Source: JBELMB01 sp042088665 (GTDB taxonomy: Bacteria; Pseudomonadota; Alphaproteobacteria; Rhodobacterales; Rhodobacteraceae). Taken from it: a DNA stretch of 64,000 nt. The DNA lies in contig JBELMB010000003.1 of assembly GCA_042088665.1 (NCBI GenBank), forward strand, positions 1-64,000. The letters are read 5' to 3'. Both the position numbers and the translations under genes were made by a program. This document shows, piece by piece, positions 43,634 through 52,386 of the stretch (position 1 is its first letter; each line of letters starts with the position of its first letter). Under the pieces are notes generated by a model, which saw only the letters and a program-made list of their open reading frames with translations, had not been told where the DNA came from and ran no database searches.

Positions 43634-43704
43634 CGTTGTCCCTATAACCGGTGACCCCGGCGCAAGGACTAACTGACCGACGGGAGCGCAAAACGCTCCT
43701 GCGG

Positions 43705-43818
43705 TCAGCGGCGACGCGGGAACATCGCCGACCAAAGGCCGGCAAAGGCAGCGGCGCGCTCGGTGTGGGCTTTGCGGATGGCGTCGTAGTGGCGGCGGTC
43801 TGTGGCTGATTCAAACAT
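43705..43818 (-). CDS. Very small protein (37 aa), unknown function
   Basis: A 37-codon frame MFESATDRRHYDAIRKAHTE... ending AMFPRRR. GAGG lies 7 bases upstream of the ATG (AAGAGGTCCCCAG), which is good spacing. It has a helical, amphipathic pattern with an Arg-rich end. A hairpin GGAGCG/CGCTCC follows the stop. Such short genes divergent from a regulator are common in Rhodobacteraceae. Function unknown. Confidence 0.5.
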   Translation of the reverse strand: MFESATDRRHYDAIRKAHTERAAAFAGLWSAMFPRRR

Positions 43819-43929
43819 CTGGGGACCTCTTGGGGTTAGTGTTCCTTGACTGTCCCTTAGATAACCCCCACGACAAAAGGCGACAAACGAGACTTCTCAG
43901 CGGTTCAGTTAAGATATACTGATGTGAAC

Positions 43930-44871
43930 ATGTCTGATCGCCTGCCCCCCCTGACCGCCCTGCGCGCCTTCGAAACCGCCGCGCGCCATCTGTCCTTTGC
44001 CAAGGCTGCCGAAGAGTTGAACGTCACCCCGGCCGCCCTGTCGTTCCAGATCAAGAATCTGGAGGATCACCTCGGCCAGCCCCTGTTTCATCGGTTGAAT
44101 CGCGCGGTTGCTCTGACGGAGGCCGGGCAATCGCTGTCGCCCGGTGCGACCGAGGGCTTTGACGTGTTGACCGCCGCGTGGCGCGCCACATTGCGCTTGC
44201 AGGACACGCAGACGCTGACTGTGACCGCCGGCCCTGCATTCACGGCGAAATGCCTCGCGCCGCGGCTCTATGGCTTTGCCCAGGCGCATCCGGAGATCGA
44301 ACTGCGCTTTGCCGCCACGCTGCGCAAGCTCGACTTTGACCGCGACGGGGTGGACGTGGCGATCCGCTACGGCGAAGGCACCGACGAAGGGCTCTTTTCA
44401 GAGCATCTGGTGGACGAAGGCATCACGCCCATGATGCGGGCAGACCTTGTGGACCGCTACCCAACCGTCGAAAGCCTGATGCACGCGCCACTGGTCGAAG
44501 ACACCTCGGACAGCTTTCTGAACCCCAACCCCACCTGGCGCGCGTGGTTCAGGGCCTGTGGGGCAGAGTTTACACCCACGCTCGCAGCGAGCTTCAGCCA
44601 GGCGGACCATGCCCTGGATGCCACACTTGCCGGTGAAGGTGTTGTCTTGTCACGGACCTCGCTGGCCCAGCGGTTGCTGGCCACAGGACAGTTGGTGGCC
44701 CCGTTTGACACGGTGCTGACAACACCGGCGCATTTCCGTTTTCTCTGCGTCAAAGGCACGGAGACACGACCGCAGATCGCGATGTTTCGTGACTGGCTTT
44801 TCGGGGAAATCAGGGCGCTGCCCACCGGGTTGGAGGGCAAGGCGCTGGTTCCCATCTCACCGCGGCCCTGA
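43930..44871 (+). CDS. LysR-family regulator, GcvA-like
   Basis: A 313-residue regulator. The N-terminal helix-turn-helix lies at residues 6-60 (LTALRAFETAARHLSFAKAAEELNVTPAALSFQIKNLE), highly typical of the GcvA/AmpR subgroup. The effector domain has PEIELRFAAT and FDRDGVDVAIRYGEG. A GTG two codons earlier (43924) is an alternative start; no strong ribosome site is seen. The target gene is unknown; the small protein gene is divergent, 111 bases away. Confidence 0.92.
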   Translation: MSDRLPPLTALRAFETAARHLSFAKAAEELNVTPAALSFQIKNLEDHLGQPLFHRLNRAVALTEAGQSLSPGATEGFDVLTAAWRATLRLQDTQTLTVTAGPAFTAKCLAPRLYGFAQAHPEIELRFAATLRKLDFDRDGVDVAIRYGEGTDEGLFSEHLVDEGITPMMRADLVDRYPTVESLMHAPLVEDTSDSFLNPNPTWRAWFRACGAEFTPTLAASFSQADHALDATLAGEGVVLSRTSLAQRLLATGQLVAPFDTVLTTPAHFRFLCVKGTETRPQIAMFRDWLFGEIRALPTGLEGKALVPISPRP

Positions 44872-44888
44872 GGGCCCGCGGGACGAAA

Positions 44889-44912
44889 CCTGCCCTGAGA
44901 CACCAGGGCAGG
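44889..44912. terminator. Bidirectional hairpin between the GcvA-like and DUF465 genes
   Basis: CCTGCCCTG/CAGGGCAGG, a perfect 9-bp stem with a 6-base loop between two convergent genes. On the minus strand TTTCG follows. It probably serves both transcripts. Confidence 0.6.
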
Positions 44913-44925
44913 CAAGTCGTCGCGT

Positions 44926-45102
44926 TCAGGCGACGACCGAAGGCGAAAGGCGTGTGATTTCTTCTTTGATCCGCAGTTTCTGCTTTTTCAGTTCAGCGAT
45001 GCGCAGGTCATCGATGCCAGGGGCGCGCTGGGCCTCCTCAACGGCATCCGAAAGCGATTGGTGCTTTCTCTTCAGTTCCTGCAAATGCGAAGTCAAGCTC
45101 AT
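44926..45102 (-). CDS. DUF465/YdcH family small protein
   Basis: A 58-residue protein, MSLTSHLQELKRKHQSLSDAVEE..., with a charged coiled-coil (LRIAELKKQKLRIKEEITRL) typical of the YdcH/DUF465 family. AAAGGAGG lies 7 bases before the ATG, a near-ideal ribosome site. The family is widespread in proteobacteria; function unknown. It is short enough that it is easily missed. Confidence 0.85.
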   Translation of the reverse strand: MSLTSHLQELKRKHQSLSDAVEEAQRAPGIDDLRIAELKKQKLRIKEEITRLSPSVVA

Positions 45103-45210
45103 ACGGGATCCTCCTTTCGTTGGGTCAGGTCTTCAGTCCAGCACAGGATTGCCCTCAAGTCACGCTGCAAGCGCGAGATAACATCACAGATTTGTAACAA
45201 TGCCGCGGTT

Positions 45211-46002
45211 TCAACCAAATGCGGTGTCAAATTCCAACGGGGCTCCGCGCATCATGATCGCCTCGAAGCGCGGGGTGTAGCGGTTGCCGGGCTCTTCGTG
45301 CTGGTCCCCGGCATGAATGACCACCCCTGGACAAAAGCGAAACGGCGCGCGCCCTTCCTTGCGGCCCCGCAGCAGGACCAGCCGGGGCGCGCGCCCCTGT
45401 CGCGGCAGGAGCGGCAAAAGTTCCAGCGAACCGAGATGCGCCTGCATGGCGGTCAAAAGCTCTGGCAAGCGCTCTGTGCGCTGAATGAAGGTGGCCGTGC
45501 CGCGTGGCTTCAGCCGTCTTGCAGCGGTTGCGACCCAATCCGAAAGGGGCGTCTGCCCGGCGAGCGCGATCTCACGATCTGCGCCCTGCGCTGCGATGCG
45601 GCGGCCGGGCTCAAAGTAAGGTGGATTGGCCAGAACGTGAGAGAAGCTTTGGGCGCGCATCTCCGGAGGTGGCGCGCCAAGGTCGCCCCCCCAGATCGTG
45701 CCGGACAGACCGTTCGCATCGAGATTGCGACGGGCCAGCGCGGCGTATTGGGGCTGGATCTCGATCCCCGCCAGGGTGAGGTCGGGCACCCGGGCGCCGA
45801 GACAACACAGGCCCGGCCCGGCGCCACACCCCAGTTCCAGCACCGTATCGCCGGGCCGCGCCGGAACACTGGCCGCAAGAAGCACCGGATCAGTCCCCGC
45901 CCGGTACCCCTCACGCGGTTGCAACAACTGGACGCGCCCGCCCAGCATCGCGTCCCGCGTCAGGTCTTCGGGCGCAAACTGCGCCACCTGAGTGTCGGTC
46001 AC
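45211..46002 (-). CDS. TrmN6-like tRNA1(Val) adenine-N6 methyltransferase
   Basis: A 263-residue SAM-dependent methylase. The SAM-binding strand VLELGCGAGPGLCCLGARVP follows GYRAGTDPVLLAASV, and the catalytic ANPPYF (NPPY) motif is at about residue 130, a signature of N6-adenine methylation. The GTG at 46002 is the most plausible start: it is close to the DUF2007 stop and preceded by GATGAGG. Methylation of tRNA position 37 is the known role of this family (YfiC/TrmN6). It forms an operon with the DUF2007 gene. Confidence 0.85.
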   Translation of the reverse strand: MTDTQVAQFAPEDLTRDAMLGGRVQLLQPREGYRAGTDPVLLAASVPARPGDTVLELGCGAGPGLCCLGARVPDLTLAGIEIQPQYAALARRNLDANGLSGTIWGGDLGAPPPEMRAQSFSHVLANPPYFEPGRRIAAQGADREIALAGQTPLSDWVATAARRLKPRGTATFIQRTERLPELLTAMQAHLGSLELLPLLPRQGRAPRLVLLRGRKEGRAPFRFCPGVVIHAGDQHEEPGNRYTPRFEAIMMRGAPLEFDTAFG

Positions 46003-46009
46003 ACCGGCC

Positions 46010-46228
46010 TCATCCTGCGTAGAACTCGACCCCGGCTTCACGCAGCACACGTCGGGCCTGATCTATCTCGTCGGCGCGCACCATCAGGCGGCGCGGCAAT
46101 ATGCCGATACTGCCTTCGAGCACGCTCATGTTTACGTCCAGCTCGAAGCTGGCTATATCCTGCCCGTCCAGAAGGGTCTTGGCGAGCGGGATCAGGGTGA
46201 TATCTGTTGTACGCAAAAGCTCTTCCAT
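46010..46228 (-). CDS. DUF2007 family small protein
   Basis: A 72-residue protein with the DUF2007 pattern: MEELLRTTDITLIPLAKTLLDGQDIASFELDVNMSVLEGSIGILPRR at the start of the domain, ending VRADEIDQARRVLREAG. The fold is a small ferredoxin-like regulatory domain; function unknown. Its ATG is 54 bases from the divergent polyprenyl synthase gene, and it is 7 bases from the TrmN6-like gene. Confidence 0.85.
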   Translation of the reverse strand: MEELLRTTDITLIPLAKTLLDGQDIASFELDVNMSVLEGSIGILPRRLMVRADEIDQARRVLREAGVEFYAG

Positions 46229-46282
46229 ACGGAGGACATAAGGACAAGGCGCGCGATTTGTCGAGCCTTGCACGGGAGTGTG

Positions 46283-47278
46283 ATGTTGGATCAGGTGAAA
46301 CCCAAACCGCATGAACGCCTCGCCACGTTGCTGGCAGAGGATCTGAAGGCTGTGAACGTGTTGATCCGTGAGCGCATGGCCTCTGAACATGCGCCGCGCA
46401 TCCCGGAGGTCACGGCGCACCTCGTCGAAGCGGGGGGCAAGCGGTTGCGGCCGATGCTGACGTTGGCCGTGGCGCGGATGTTCGGTTACGCGGGCCCCTA
46501 CCATGTCTACCTTGCAGCGACCGTGGAGTTCATTCACACCGCAACGCTTTTGCATGACGACGTGGTCGATGAGAGCAAAAAGCGGCGCGGGCGGCCGACG
46601 GCCAACCTGTTGTGGGACAATAAATCCAGCGTGTTGGTGGGGGATTACCTGTTTGCGCGGTCATTCCAATTGATGACCGACACCGGGTCACTGCGCGTGC
46701 TGCGGATCCTGTCGGACGCGGCGGCGACGATTGCCGAGGGTGAGGTCTTGCAGCTGACCGCGGCGCAGGATCTGAAGACGACAGAAGAGATTTATCTGCA
46801 GGTGGTGCGCGGCAAGACCGCGGCACTGTTCTCGGCCGCGACGGAAGTTGGCGGTGTGATCGCGGAGCGTTCGGATGCGGAGGTGCAGGCGCTTTTTGAC
46901 TACGGGGACGCCTTGGGCATTGCGTTCCAGATCGTGGACGATCTGTTGGACTACTGGGGATCCGATGCGACCGGCAAGAACATCGGGGATGATTTCCGCG
47001 AACGCAAACTGACATTGCCCCTGATCAAGGCCTATGCGGCGGCAGATGAGGCCGAAAGCGCCTTTTGGAAGCGGGTCATCGAGAAGGGTGACCAGAGGCC
47101 CGGTGATCTCGAACACGCGCTGGAATTGCTGACGAAACATGGCGCGCTGGAGGCGACGCGGCAAGAGGCGCTGAGGTGGGCCGCGAAGGCCAAGACCGCC
47201 ATGGAAGCCCTGCCCGAGAGCGACATGCGCAACCTGTTGATCGAAATCAACGATTTCGTCGTGTCACGGGTAACCTGA
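46283..47278 (+). CDS. ispB: Polyprenyl diphosphate synthase (octaprenyl/decaprenyl; ubiquinone chain)
   Basis: A 331-residue trans-prenyltransferase. The first Asp-rich motif is LLHDDVVDESKKRRG (near residue 90), the second QIVDDLLDYWG (near residue 216). They bind the Mg2+-diphosphates of the allylic and isopentenyl substrates. It makes the long ubiquinone side chain. Residues between the motifs fit long-chain (C40-C50) enzymes, but the exact length is not readable. GGGAG precedes the ATG. The gene faces ispE at its 3' end. Confidence 0.9.
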   Translation: MLDQVKPKPHERLATLLAEDLKAVNVLIRERMASEHAPRIPEVTAHLVEAGGKRLRPMLTLAVARMFGYAGPYHVYLAATVEFIHTATLLHDDVVDESKKRRGRPTANLLWDNKSSVLVGDYLFARSFQLMTDTGSLRVLRILSDAAATIAEGEVLQLTAAQDLKTTEEIYLQVVRGKTAALFSAATEVGGVIAERSDAEVQALFDYGDALGIAFQIVDDLLDYWGSDATGKNIGDDFRERKLTLPLIKAYAAADEAESAFWKRVIEKGDQRPGDLEHALELLTKHGALEATRQEALRWAAKAKTAMEALPESDMRNLLIEINDFVVSRVT

Positions 47279-47283
47279 CGACG

Positions 47284-47305
47284 CGCGGGGTCAACCCCGC
47301 GCTAC
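47284..47305 (+). repeat. Intergenic palindromic element, copy 3
   Basis: CGCGGGGT-ca-ACCCCGCG plus CTAC, identical to copy 2. It starts 6 bases after the polyprenyl synthase stop and sits between two convergent genes. Confidence 0.75.
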
Positions 47306-47323
47306 GGGCCGCCGCGACGAAGG

Positions 47324-48133
47324 TCAGGTCAGGGTCCCCGCCTGCACCCACCACTGCGGGAATGTCGCGGACAGGGTTCGGGCCAAAGCGATATGTGCAC
47401 CATCCTCCGGGACCAGTGCGAAACATGTGGCCCCGGATCCTGACATGCGGGCGAGACTGACGCCTTTGAGGCGGGATAACGCCGCGAGCACGTCGCGGAT
47501 CACAGGGGCAGTCGTCATCGCGGGCGCCTCCAGATCATTTCGTTGACGTCGCAGCCACTCTGTCCAGGTGGCGGGAGAGGCGCCCATCGCGGGCAAAGCC
47601 TCCATTGAGTCGTTGTCTTTTTGGCGCAGTACCGAAAACACCTTTGGCGTTGGAACGTGCACGCCCGGATTGACGAGGATGGCTTGCAGCGGGGGCATCG
47701 TAGCGACAGGAGTGATCTGCTCGCCTATGCCTGCCATCCGCGCGGCGCCTGCGTGTTGGCACACCGGCACATCCGCGCCCAGGCCCAGGGCGGGCGCTGT
47801 GTGGCCCAGTGCCCGCAGCACCGCACCTGCATCCGAGGAGCCGCCGCCAATGCCCGCGCCATGGGGCAGGTTCTTTTCGATATGGATCTGGCCAGTCCAG
47901 CCCGCAATTTCCGCAGCGCGCCAGACGAGGTTGCGATGATCCGTGGGCACCCCTTCGGCAAAGGGTCCGGAGACGGTAATCCGCAGATCCGGCCCTTTGA
48001 TGAGCCGGATCTGATCCCCGAAATCAGCAAAGGCGACGAGGCTGTCGAGCAGATGGTAGCCATCTGCCCGCTGCCCGGTCACATGCAGGGTCAGGTTGAC
48101 CTTTGCCGGTGCAGAAACCTCAATCGGAGGCAT
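47324..48133 (-). CDS. ispE: 4-diphosphocytidyl-2-C-methyl-D-erythritol kinase
   Basis: A 269-residue GHMP-family kinase of the MEP isoprenoid pathway. It phosphorylates the 2-hydroxyl of CDP-methylerythritol. Motifs: APAKVNLTLHV with the catalytic Lys, LPHGAGIGGGSSDAG (ATP loop, about residues 90-105) and MSGSGATCFAL near the end. The ATG lies inside the 3' end of the TPR gene (14-base overlap), so the two are translationally coupled. Facing ispB, it puts two isoprenoid genes side by side. Confidence 0.94.
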   Translation of the reverse strand: MPPIEVSAPAKVNLTLHVTGQRADGYHLLDSLVAFADFGDQIRLIKGPDLRITVSGPFAEGVPTDHRNLVWRAAEIAGWTGQIHIEKNLPHGAGIGGGSSDAGAVLRALGHTAPALGLGADVPVCQHAGAARMAGIGEQITPVATMPPLQAILVNPGVHVPTPKVFSVLRQKDNDSMEALPAMGASPATWTEWLRRQRNDLEAPAMTTAPVIRDVLAALSRLKGVSLARMSGSGATCFALVPEDGAHIALARTLSATFPQWWVQAGTLT

Positions 48134-49835
48134 CGGCCTGTCGGAGTGGGTCAGCGCCTTCTTCGGCGAGCACCTGGTCCAGACCCACTTCGAGCTTGCG
48201 CTTGATGCGGTCCTTGTCCGCCTCTTCTGCCGCATCTTCCCAGTCGGCGAAGGACAGGGCACGCTTCCACATGAACTCTGCTTCGCGAAGACGGCCAACC
48301 GCCCAGTAAACATCGCCAAGGTGGTCGTTCACGATGGGATCGATTGGCATCAGTTCCGCGGCGCGTTCCATGTGGGGGACGGCCTCTTCGTAGCGGCCAA
48401 GGCGGTAGAGCACCCAGCCCAGGCTGTCGACGATGTACCCCGAGTTGGGGCGTGCCGCGACGGCGCGTTCGATCATGCCAAGTGCTTCGTCAAGTTTCAT
48501 CTGCTTTTCGACAAGCGAATACCCGAGATAGTTCAGGACCGAAGGCTGATCCGGGTTCAGGTCCAACGCCTTGCGAAAATCCGCCTCGGCGTTTTCCCAG
48601 ATGTCCTGCCGTTCATAGGTGATGGCGCGGGCATAGTGCAGGAACCACTGGCGGCTGGACACCTCATCATAGAGCGACAGCGCCTGCGTGTATGCATCGG
48701 TCGCTTCGGCGTAGCGTTCCTGCTGGCGGTACAAATCCCCCAGAGTGGTGTGCAGGATCGGCAGGCTGGCGCGTTCGGACACGAGGTCCAGCAACACCGC
48801 GATCGCCTCATCGACCTTGTCCTGATCGCGCAGCGCCTCGGCATGGCCCATGACGGCGGCGTGGTAGGAGGGGTCTTCTGGCGGTACGGTGCTGTACGCC
48901 TCTACTGCGAGGGCGTGCTGCTCCATATCCGACAGCAACTCGCCGATCAGCAGGATCGCATCCGTGTGATCCTCGCGAAGGAAAGCGGCCATGCGCGCAT
49001 ACAGCAGGGTCAGTTCATTGCTACCCTCAGAGGACAGCGCGCTCGCAAGGGTAAAGAAAACCTCTGCAATGCCGTCGCGGGGAGAGCGGACATGCGAAAA
49101 GCTCAGCGTCTCTCCTGCGGAGAGCGCGTCACGCAGGGTGGTGAGTTCCGGGTCGAGATCGGAACCAAAGGCGGCGTCCAGCAGCGCCAGCGCGTCCTCG
49201 TTGCGGTTGAGTTGGGACAGAACCTCTGCCTGGGACATCACGCCACGCCGGGTGGCGGACATACCGACGGCGCCATCGGCTTCAAAGATCCCGGCAGCGG
49301 TCTCGAAATCGCCGACCGAGGCAAGCGCCAGCGCCTTGTGGTACGTCGCAAAGGGGCCAAGGCCCTGCACCTTGCCCACGTCTTCAAAGGCCAGCAAAGC
49401 GGCGCTCATGTCGCCATTGCCCAGCGCAGCCCATGCCTTGACCAGACCATCCGCGAGCGGGCCGATGCCGCGTTCGTCATTGATGGCCTGCAATACGGTG
49501 GCAAAGCTTTCGCGTTCAGCGGCCTTGCTGACGGCGGCCATCTGCGCGATCTGACTTTCGTAACCTGCGGCGCTCATCCTGTCGGCCAGCAGGGACGCCC
49601 GGTCAAAGCCGCCCAGCGACATATGTGCCAGAATGGCCCGTTCCAGCAGTTCCGGCCGATCAGGATCGTAGCGCAGGGTGCGGTCATAATAGGTGGCCGC
49701 TGCGGCAAAATCCCCCAAGAAGCTGGCTTGCCGCGCTGCGAGGTAATCGCCGGCGAACCCGTTGGCCTGCGCTGCCGAAGCCGACACAGTCAGTGCCAGG
49801 GCCCCGGCCCGGATGAAACTTGCCCAAGATATCAA
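48120..49835 (-). CDS. Periplasmic TPR-repeat protein
   Basis: A 571-residue exported protein. The signal peptide MISWASFIRAGALALTVSASAAQA is followed by many tetratricopeptide-like repeats (for example FHTGDL-type LHTTLGDLYRQQERYAEATDAYTQALSLYDE and VDSLGWVLYRLGRYEEAVPHMERAAELMP) spanning residues about 30-520, and an acidic C-terminus. The start codon appears to be TTG with GGGAG upstream. TPR proteins act as scaffolds, often for envelope assembly; the partner is unknown. It is co-transcribed with ispE. Confidence 0.87.
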   Translation of the reverse strand: MISWASFIRAGALALTVSASAAQANGFAGDYLAARQASFLGDFAAAATYYDRTLRYDPDRPELLERAILAHMSLGGFDRASLLADRMSAAGYESQIAQMAAVSKAAERESFATVLQAINDERGIGPLADGLVKAWAALGNGDMSAALLAFEDVGKVQGLGPFATYHKALALASVGDFETAAGIFEADGAVGMSATRRGVMSQAEVLSQLNRNEDALALLDAAFGSDLDPELTTLRDALSAGETLSFSHVRSPRDGIAEVFFTLASALSSEGSNELTLLYARMAAFLREDHTDAILLIGELLSDMEQHALAVEAYSTVPPEDPSYHAAVMGHAEALRDQDKVDEAIAVLLDLVSERASLPILHTTLGDLYRQQERYAEATDAYTQALSLYDEVSSRQWFLHYARAITYERQDIWENAEADFRKALDLNPDQPSVLNYLGYSLVEKQMKLDEALGMIERAVAARPNSGYIVDSLGWVLYRLGRYEEAVPHMERAAELMPIDPIVNDHLGDVYWAVGRLREAEFMWKRALSFADWEDAAEEADKDRIKRKLEVGLDQVLAEEGADPLRQADASD

Positions 49836-50062
49836 GATGCCGGTCTCCCTTTTGGTGTTTTTACAGCGGCGTGCTGACGGCGTCCCGTGACGCGTTCAGA
49901 GTGAAAGCCTAGAGCGGTGGCATGCCCATGGCAATGTGCGGCGGCTGAAACTCGCGTGTGCAGGGACGGACTGGCGCAACTGTGATCATTGCCGGCCATG
50001 GAAAGCCGGGGCCAGGACGCGAAACCCGGCGCGCAACAATGAACAGGGTCGAGGCACAGGCG

Positions 50063-50353
50063 TCAGGTCTGCGACAGATCCCGATACTGGCGCAGATTGA
50101 CCAGTTGCGACGCGGTCAGCGGCGTATCGAATTCCAACGCAACGCCGCGCGTGCTCAGACGCACGACCCTTGCCGGGACGGGTTGGCACATGGCGGTCAG
50201 CCGCACGCGGTCGCCAATCGCCAACGGCAGGGGGCCCTCGGCGAAGGCGCCCGTCTCGCTGACATTGACGATGGTGGCGGCAAAATCGCCCTGATCACTG
50301 GAAAGCTCAAATCCCCAGGCACTGGGCCAGCGCTGAGCACGGGGTTTCATCAT
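50063..50353 (-). CDS. PilZ-domain protein
   Basis: A 96-residue protein (ATG at 50353; GTG at 50356 also possible). It looks like a PilZ c-di-GMP-binding domain: MKPRAQRW near the N-terminus, VNVSETGAFAEG at mid-length and GVALEFDTPL at the end. The canonical RxxxR motif is weak, with RAQRW only. It may sense cyclic-di-GMP in this EAL-containing genome. The domain call is a pattern match; binding is uncertain. Confidence 0.65.
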   Translation of the reverse strand: MMKPRAQRWPSAWGFELSSDQGDFAATIVNVSETGAFAEGPLPLAIGDRVRLTAMCQPVPARVVRLSTRGVALEFDTPLTASQLVNLRQYRDLSQT

Positions 50354-50420
50354 CACGCCGATCCTCGCAACAGTTATGCCGCGAGGATCGCAGATGTCAG
50401 TGAACGAAGCCTTAAGCCCC

Positions 50421-52070
50421 TCACATATTGGGATAGTTCGGGCCGTCGCCCCCCTGTGGCACCGTCCAGTGGATGTTCTGGCTGGGATCCTTGATGTCGC
50501 AGGTCTTGCAATGCACGCAGTTCTGGAAGTTGATCACGAACCGCGGGCCGGTCTCCTCCTGTACCACTTCGTAGACGCCTGCCGGGCAGTAGCGCTGCGC
50601 TGGCTCGGCGTATTTTGGCAAATTGATCACCGTGGGCACATGCGGATCCTTGAGGGTCAGATGCGCCGGTTGGCTCTCTTCGTGATTGGTGAAGGAGTAG
50701 GAGACATTTGTCAGCCGGTCAAAGCTGAGCTTGCCGTCGGGTTTCGGGTAATCGATCACCTCATGCGCCGCCGCGCTGCCGGTCGCCTCTGCGTCGGATT
50801 TGCCATGCCCGATGGTGCCAAACAGCGAGTAGTCGAACAGCCAGTTGGTCCACATGTCCAGACCGCCCAGCGTCAGGCTGGCCACCAGACCATACTTGGA
50901 CCACATCGGTTTTACGTTGCGCACGTTCTTGAGGTCCTTGCCGATGGCGCCCTCGCGCACTTCGGTCTCGTAGGCGGTCAACTCGTCACCGGCGCGGTCC
51001 TCTTGCAGGGCGGCAAAGGCCGCCTCTGCCGCGGATTTCCCGGACAGCATCGCGTTGTGGTTGCCCTTGATGCGGGGCACGTTGACCATGCCAACCGAAC
51101 ATCCCAAAAGCGCGACACCGGGCGCGACCATCTTGGGCATCGACTGGTAGCCTCCTTCAGAGATGGCGCGCGCGCCGTAAGACACCCGCTTGCCGCCTTC
51201 GAGCAGGTCAGCCACCATCTTGTGGTGCTTGAAGCGCTGGAATTCCATGTAGGGATACAGATGCGGGTTCTCGTAGTTCAGATGCACAACGAAACCCACA
51301 TAGACCTGATTGTTTTCAAGGTGGTAGATGAAAGATCCGCCTCCGGCATTGCCGCCCAGCGGCCAGCCCATGGTATGGGTCACCGTGCCTTCGCGGTGCT
51401 TGGCCGGATCAATCTCCCAGATTTCCTTCATCCCGAGGCCGAACTTCTGCGGCTCCTTGCCTTTCGACAGGTCGTATTTGGCAATCACTTCCTTTGAGAG
51501 GCTGCCGCGCACGCCCTCGGCGAGAAAAACGTATTTGCCCAGCAGTTCCATGCCCGGCTCATAGCCATCGCCCGTGGTCCCGTCCGCGGCCTTGCCGAAT
51601 TCACCTGCAACGACGCCTTTGACTTCGCCATCCTCGCCGTAGATCAGCTCCGAACAGCTCATGCCGGGGAAGATCTCGACGCCCAGTTCCTCGGCCTGCT
51701 CCGCCATCCAGCGGCAGACATTGCCCATCGAGACGATGTAATTGCCATGGTTGTTCATCAGGCCCGGCATTGGCCAGTTGGGAATGCGGATCTGGCCCGC
51801 TTCGCCAAGAACGTAAAAGTTGTCCTCGGTCACGGGGGTGTTCAGCGGCGCGCCCTTTTCCTTCCAGTCGGGGATCAGCGCGTCGAGACCACAGGGATCC
51901 AGCACTGCGCCCGACAGGATATGCGCCCCCACTTCAGAGCCCTTCTCCAGCAGGACCACCTCAAGATCGGCGTCGAGTTGCTTGAGCCTGATCGCGGCCG
52001 AGAGACCCGCAGGACCACCTCCGACGATCACCACGTCATATTCCATCTTTTCGCGCTCGATCTCGCTCAT
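50421..52070 (-). CDS. Electron-transfer flavoprotein-ubiquinone oxidoreductase
   Basis: A 549-residue enzyme that passes electrons from fatty-acid and amino-acid dehydrogenases, via ETF, to ubiquinone. Domain order: FAD-binding VVIVGGGPAGLSAAIRLKQL; ubiquinone/membrane segment; C-terminal 4Fe-4S domain with YCPAGVYEV and NCVHCKTCDIKDPSQNIHW (the four ligand cysteines). The ATG is at 52070. It is a peripheral inner-membrane protein. The ETF genes are not in the window. Confidence 0.95.
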   Translation of the reverse strand: MSEIEREKMEYDVVIVGGGPAGLSAAIRLKQLDADLEVVLLEKGSEVGAHILSGAVLDPCGLDALIPDWKEKGAPLNTPVTEDNFYVLGEAGQIRIPNWPMPGLMNNHGNYIVSMGNVCRWMAEQAEELGVEIFPGMSCSELIYGEDGEVKGVVAGEFGKAADGTTGDGYEPGMELLGKYVFLAEGVRGSLSKEVIAKYDLSKGKEPQKFGLGMKEIWEIDPAKHREGTVTHTMGWPLGGNAGGGSFIYHLENNQVYVGFVVHLNYENPHLYPYMEFQRFKHHKMVADLLEGGKRVSYGARAISEGGYQSMPKMVAPGVALLGCSVGMVNVPRIKGNHNAMLSGKSAAEAAFAALQEDRAGDELTAYETEVREGAIGKDLKNVRNVKPMWSKYGLVASLTLGGLDMWTNWLFDYSLFGTIGHGKSDAEATGSAAAHEVIDYPKPDGKLSFDRLTNVSYSFTNHEESQPAHLTLKDPHVPTVINLPKYAEPAQRYCPAGVYEVVQEETGPRFVINFQNCVHCKTCDIKDPSQNIHWTVPQGGDGPNYPNM

Positions 52071-52386
52071 GTCCCGATCTCCACAGACAATCCAGTTTGC
52101 GCGCGCCCTGCGGCACGCACGATGCCCCGCACTGGTGGGCGCGAAACAAAGTTGCGATGTGACGTAGCGCGGCAGCGCGGCATAGGTCAATGCACCCGCA
52201 GCGTCACAAGGCCGCAGAATCAGGGTATTGCCGCGTCGCGCGGGAACAATCCCCGGTTTACAGAAGGACTGTCCCGATCAAGGGGTCAATTCGCCCTGTT
52301 TACGCCGAGGTTCCGCCCCAACGCCGCCAAATTGGTGACCTACCCGTTAGGACCAGTGATCGTAATGACCGTAAAAGGAACTTGCC
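52071..52386 (+). other. Intergenic region upstream of ectC
   Basis: About 316 bases between ETF-QO (-) and ectC (+). The ribosome site AAAAGGAAC is 7 bases before the ectC ATG. No ectA, ectB or regulator (ectR) gene and no clear -35/-10 pair was found. Confidence 0.4.
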
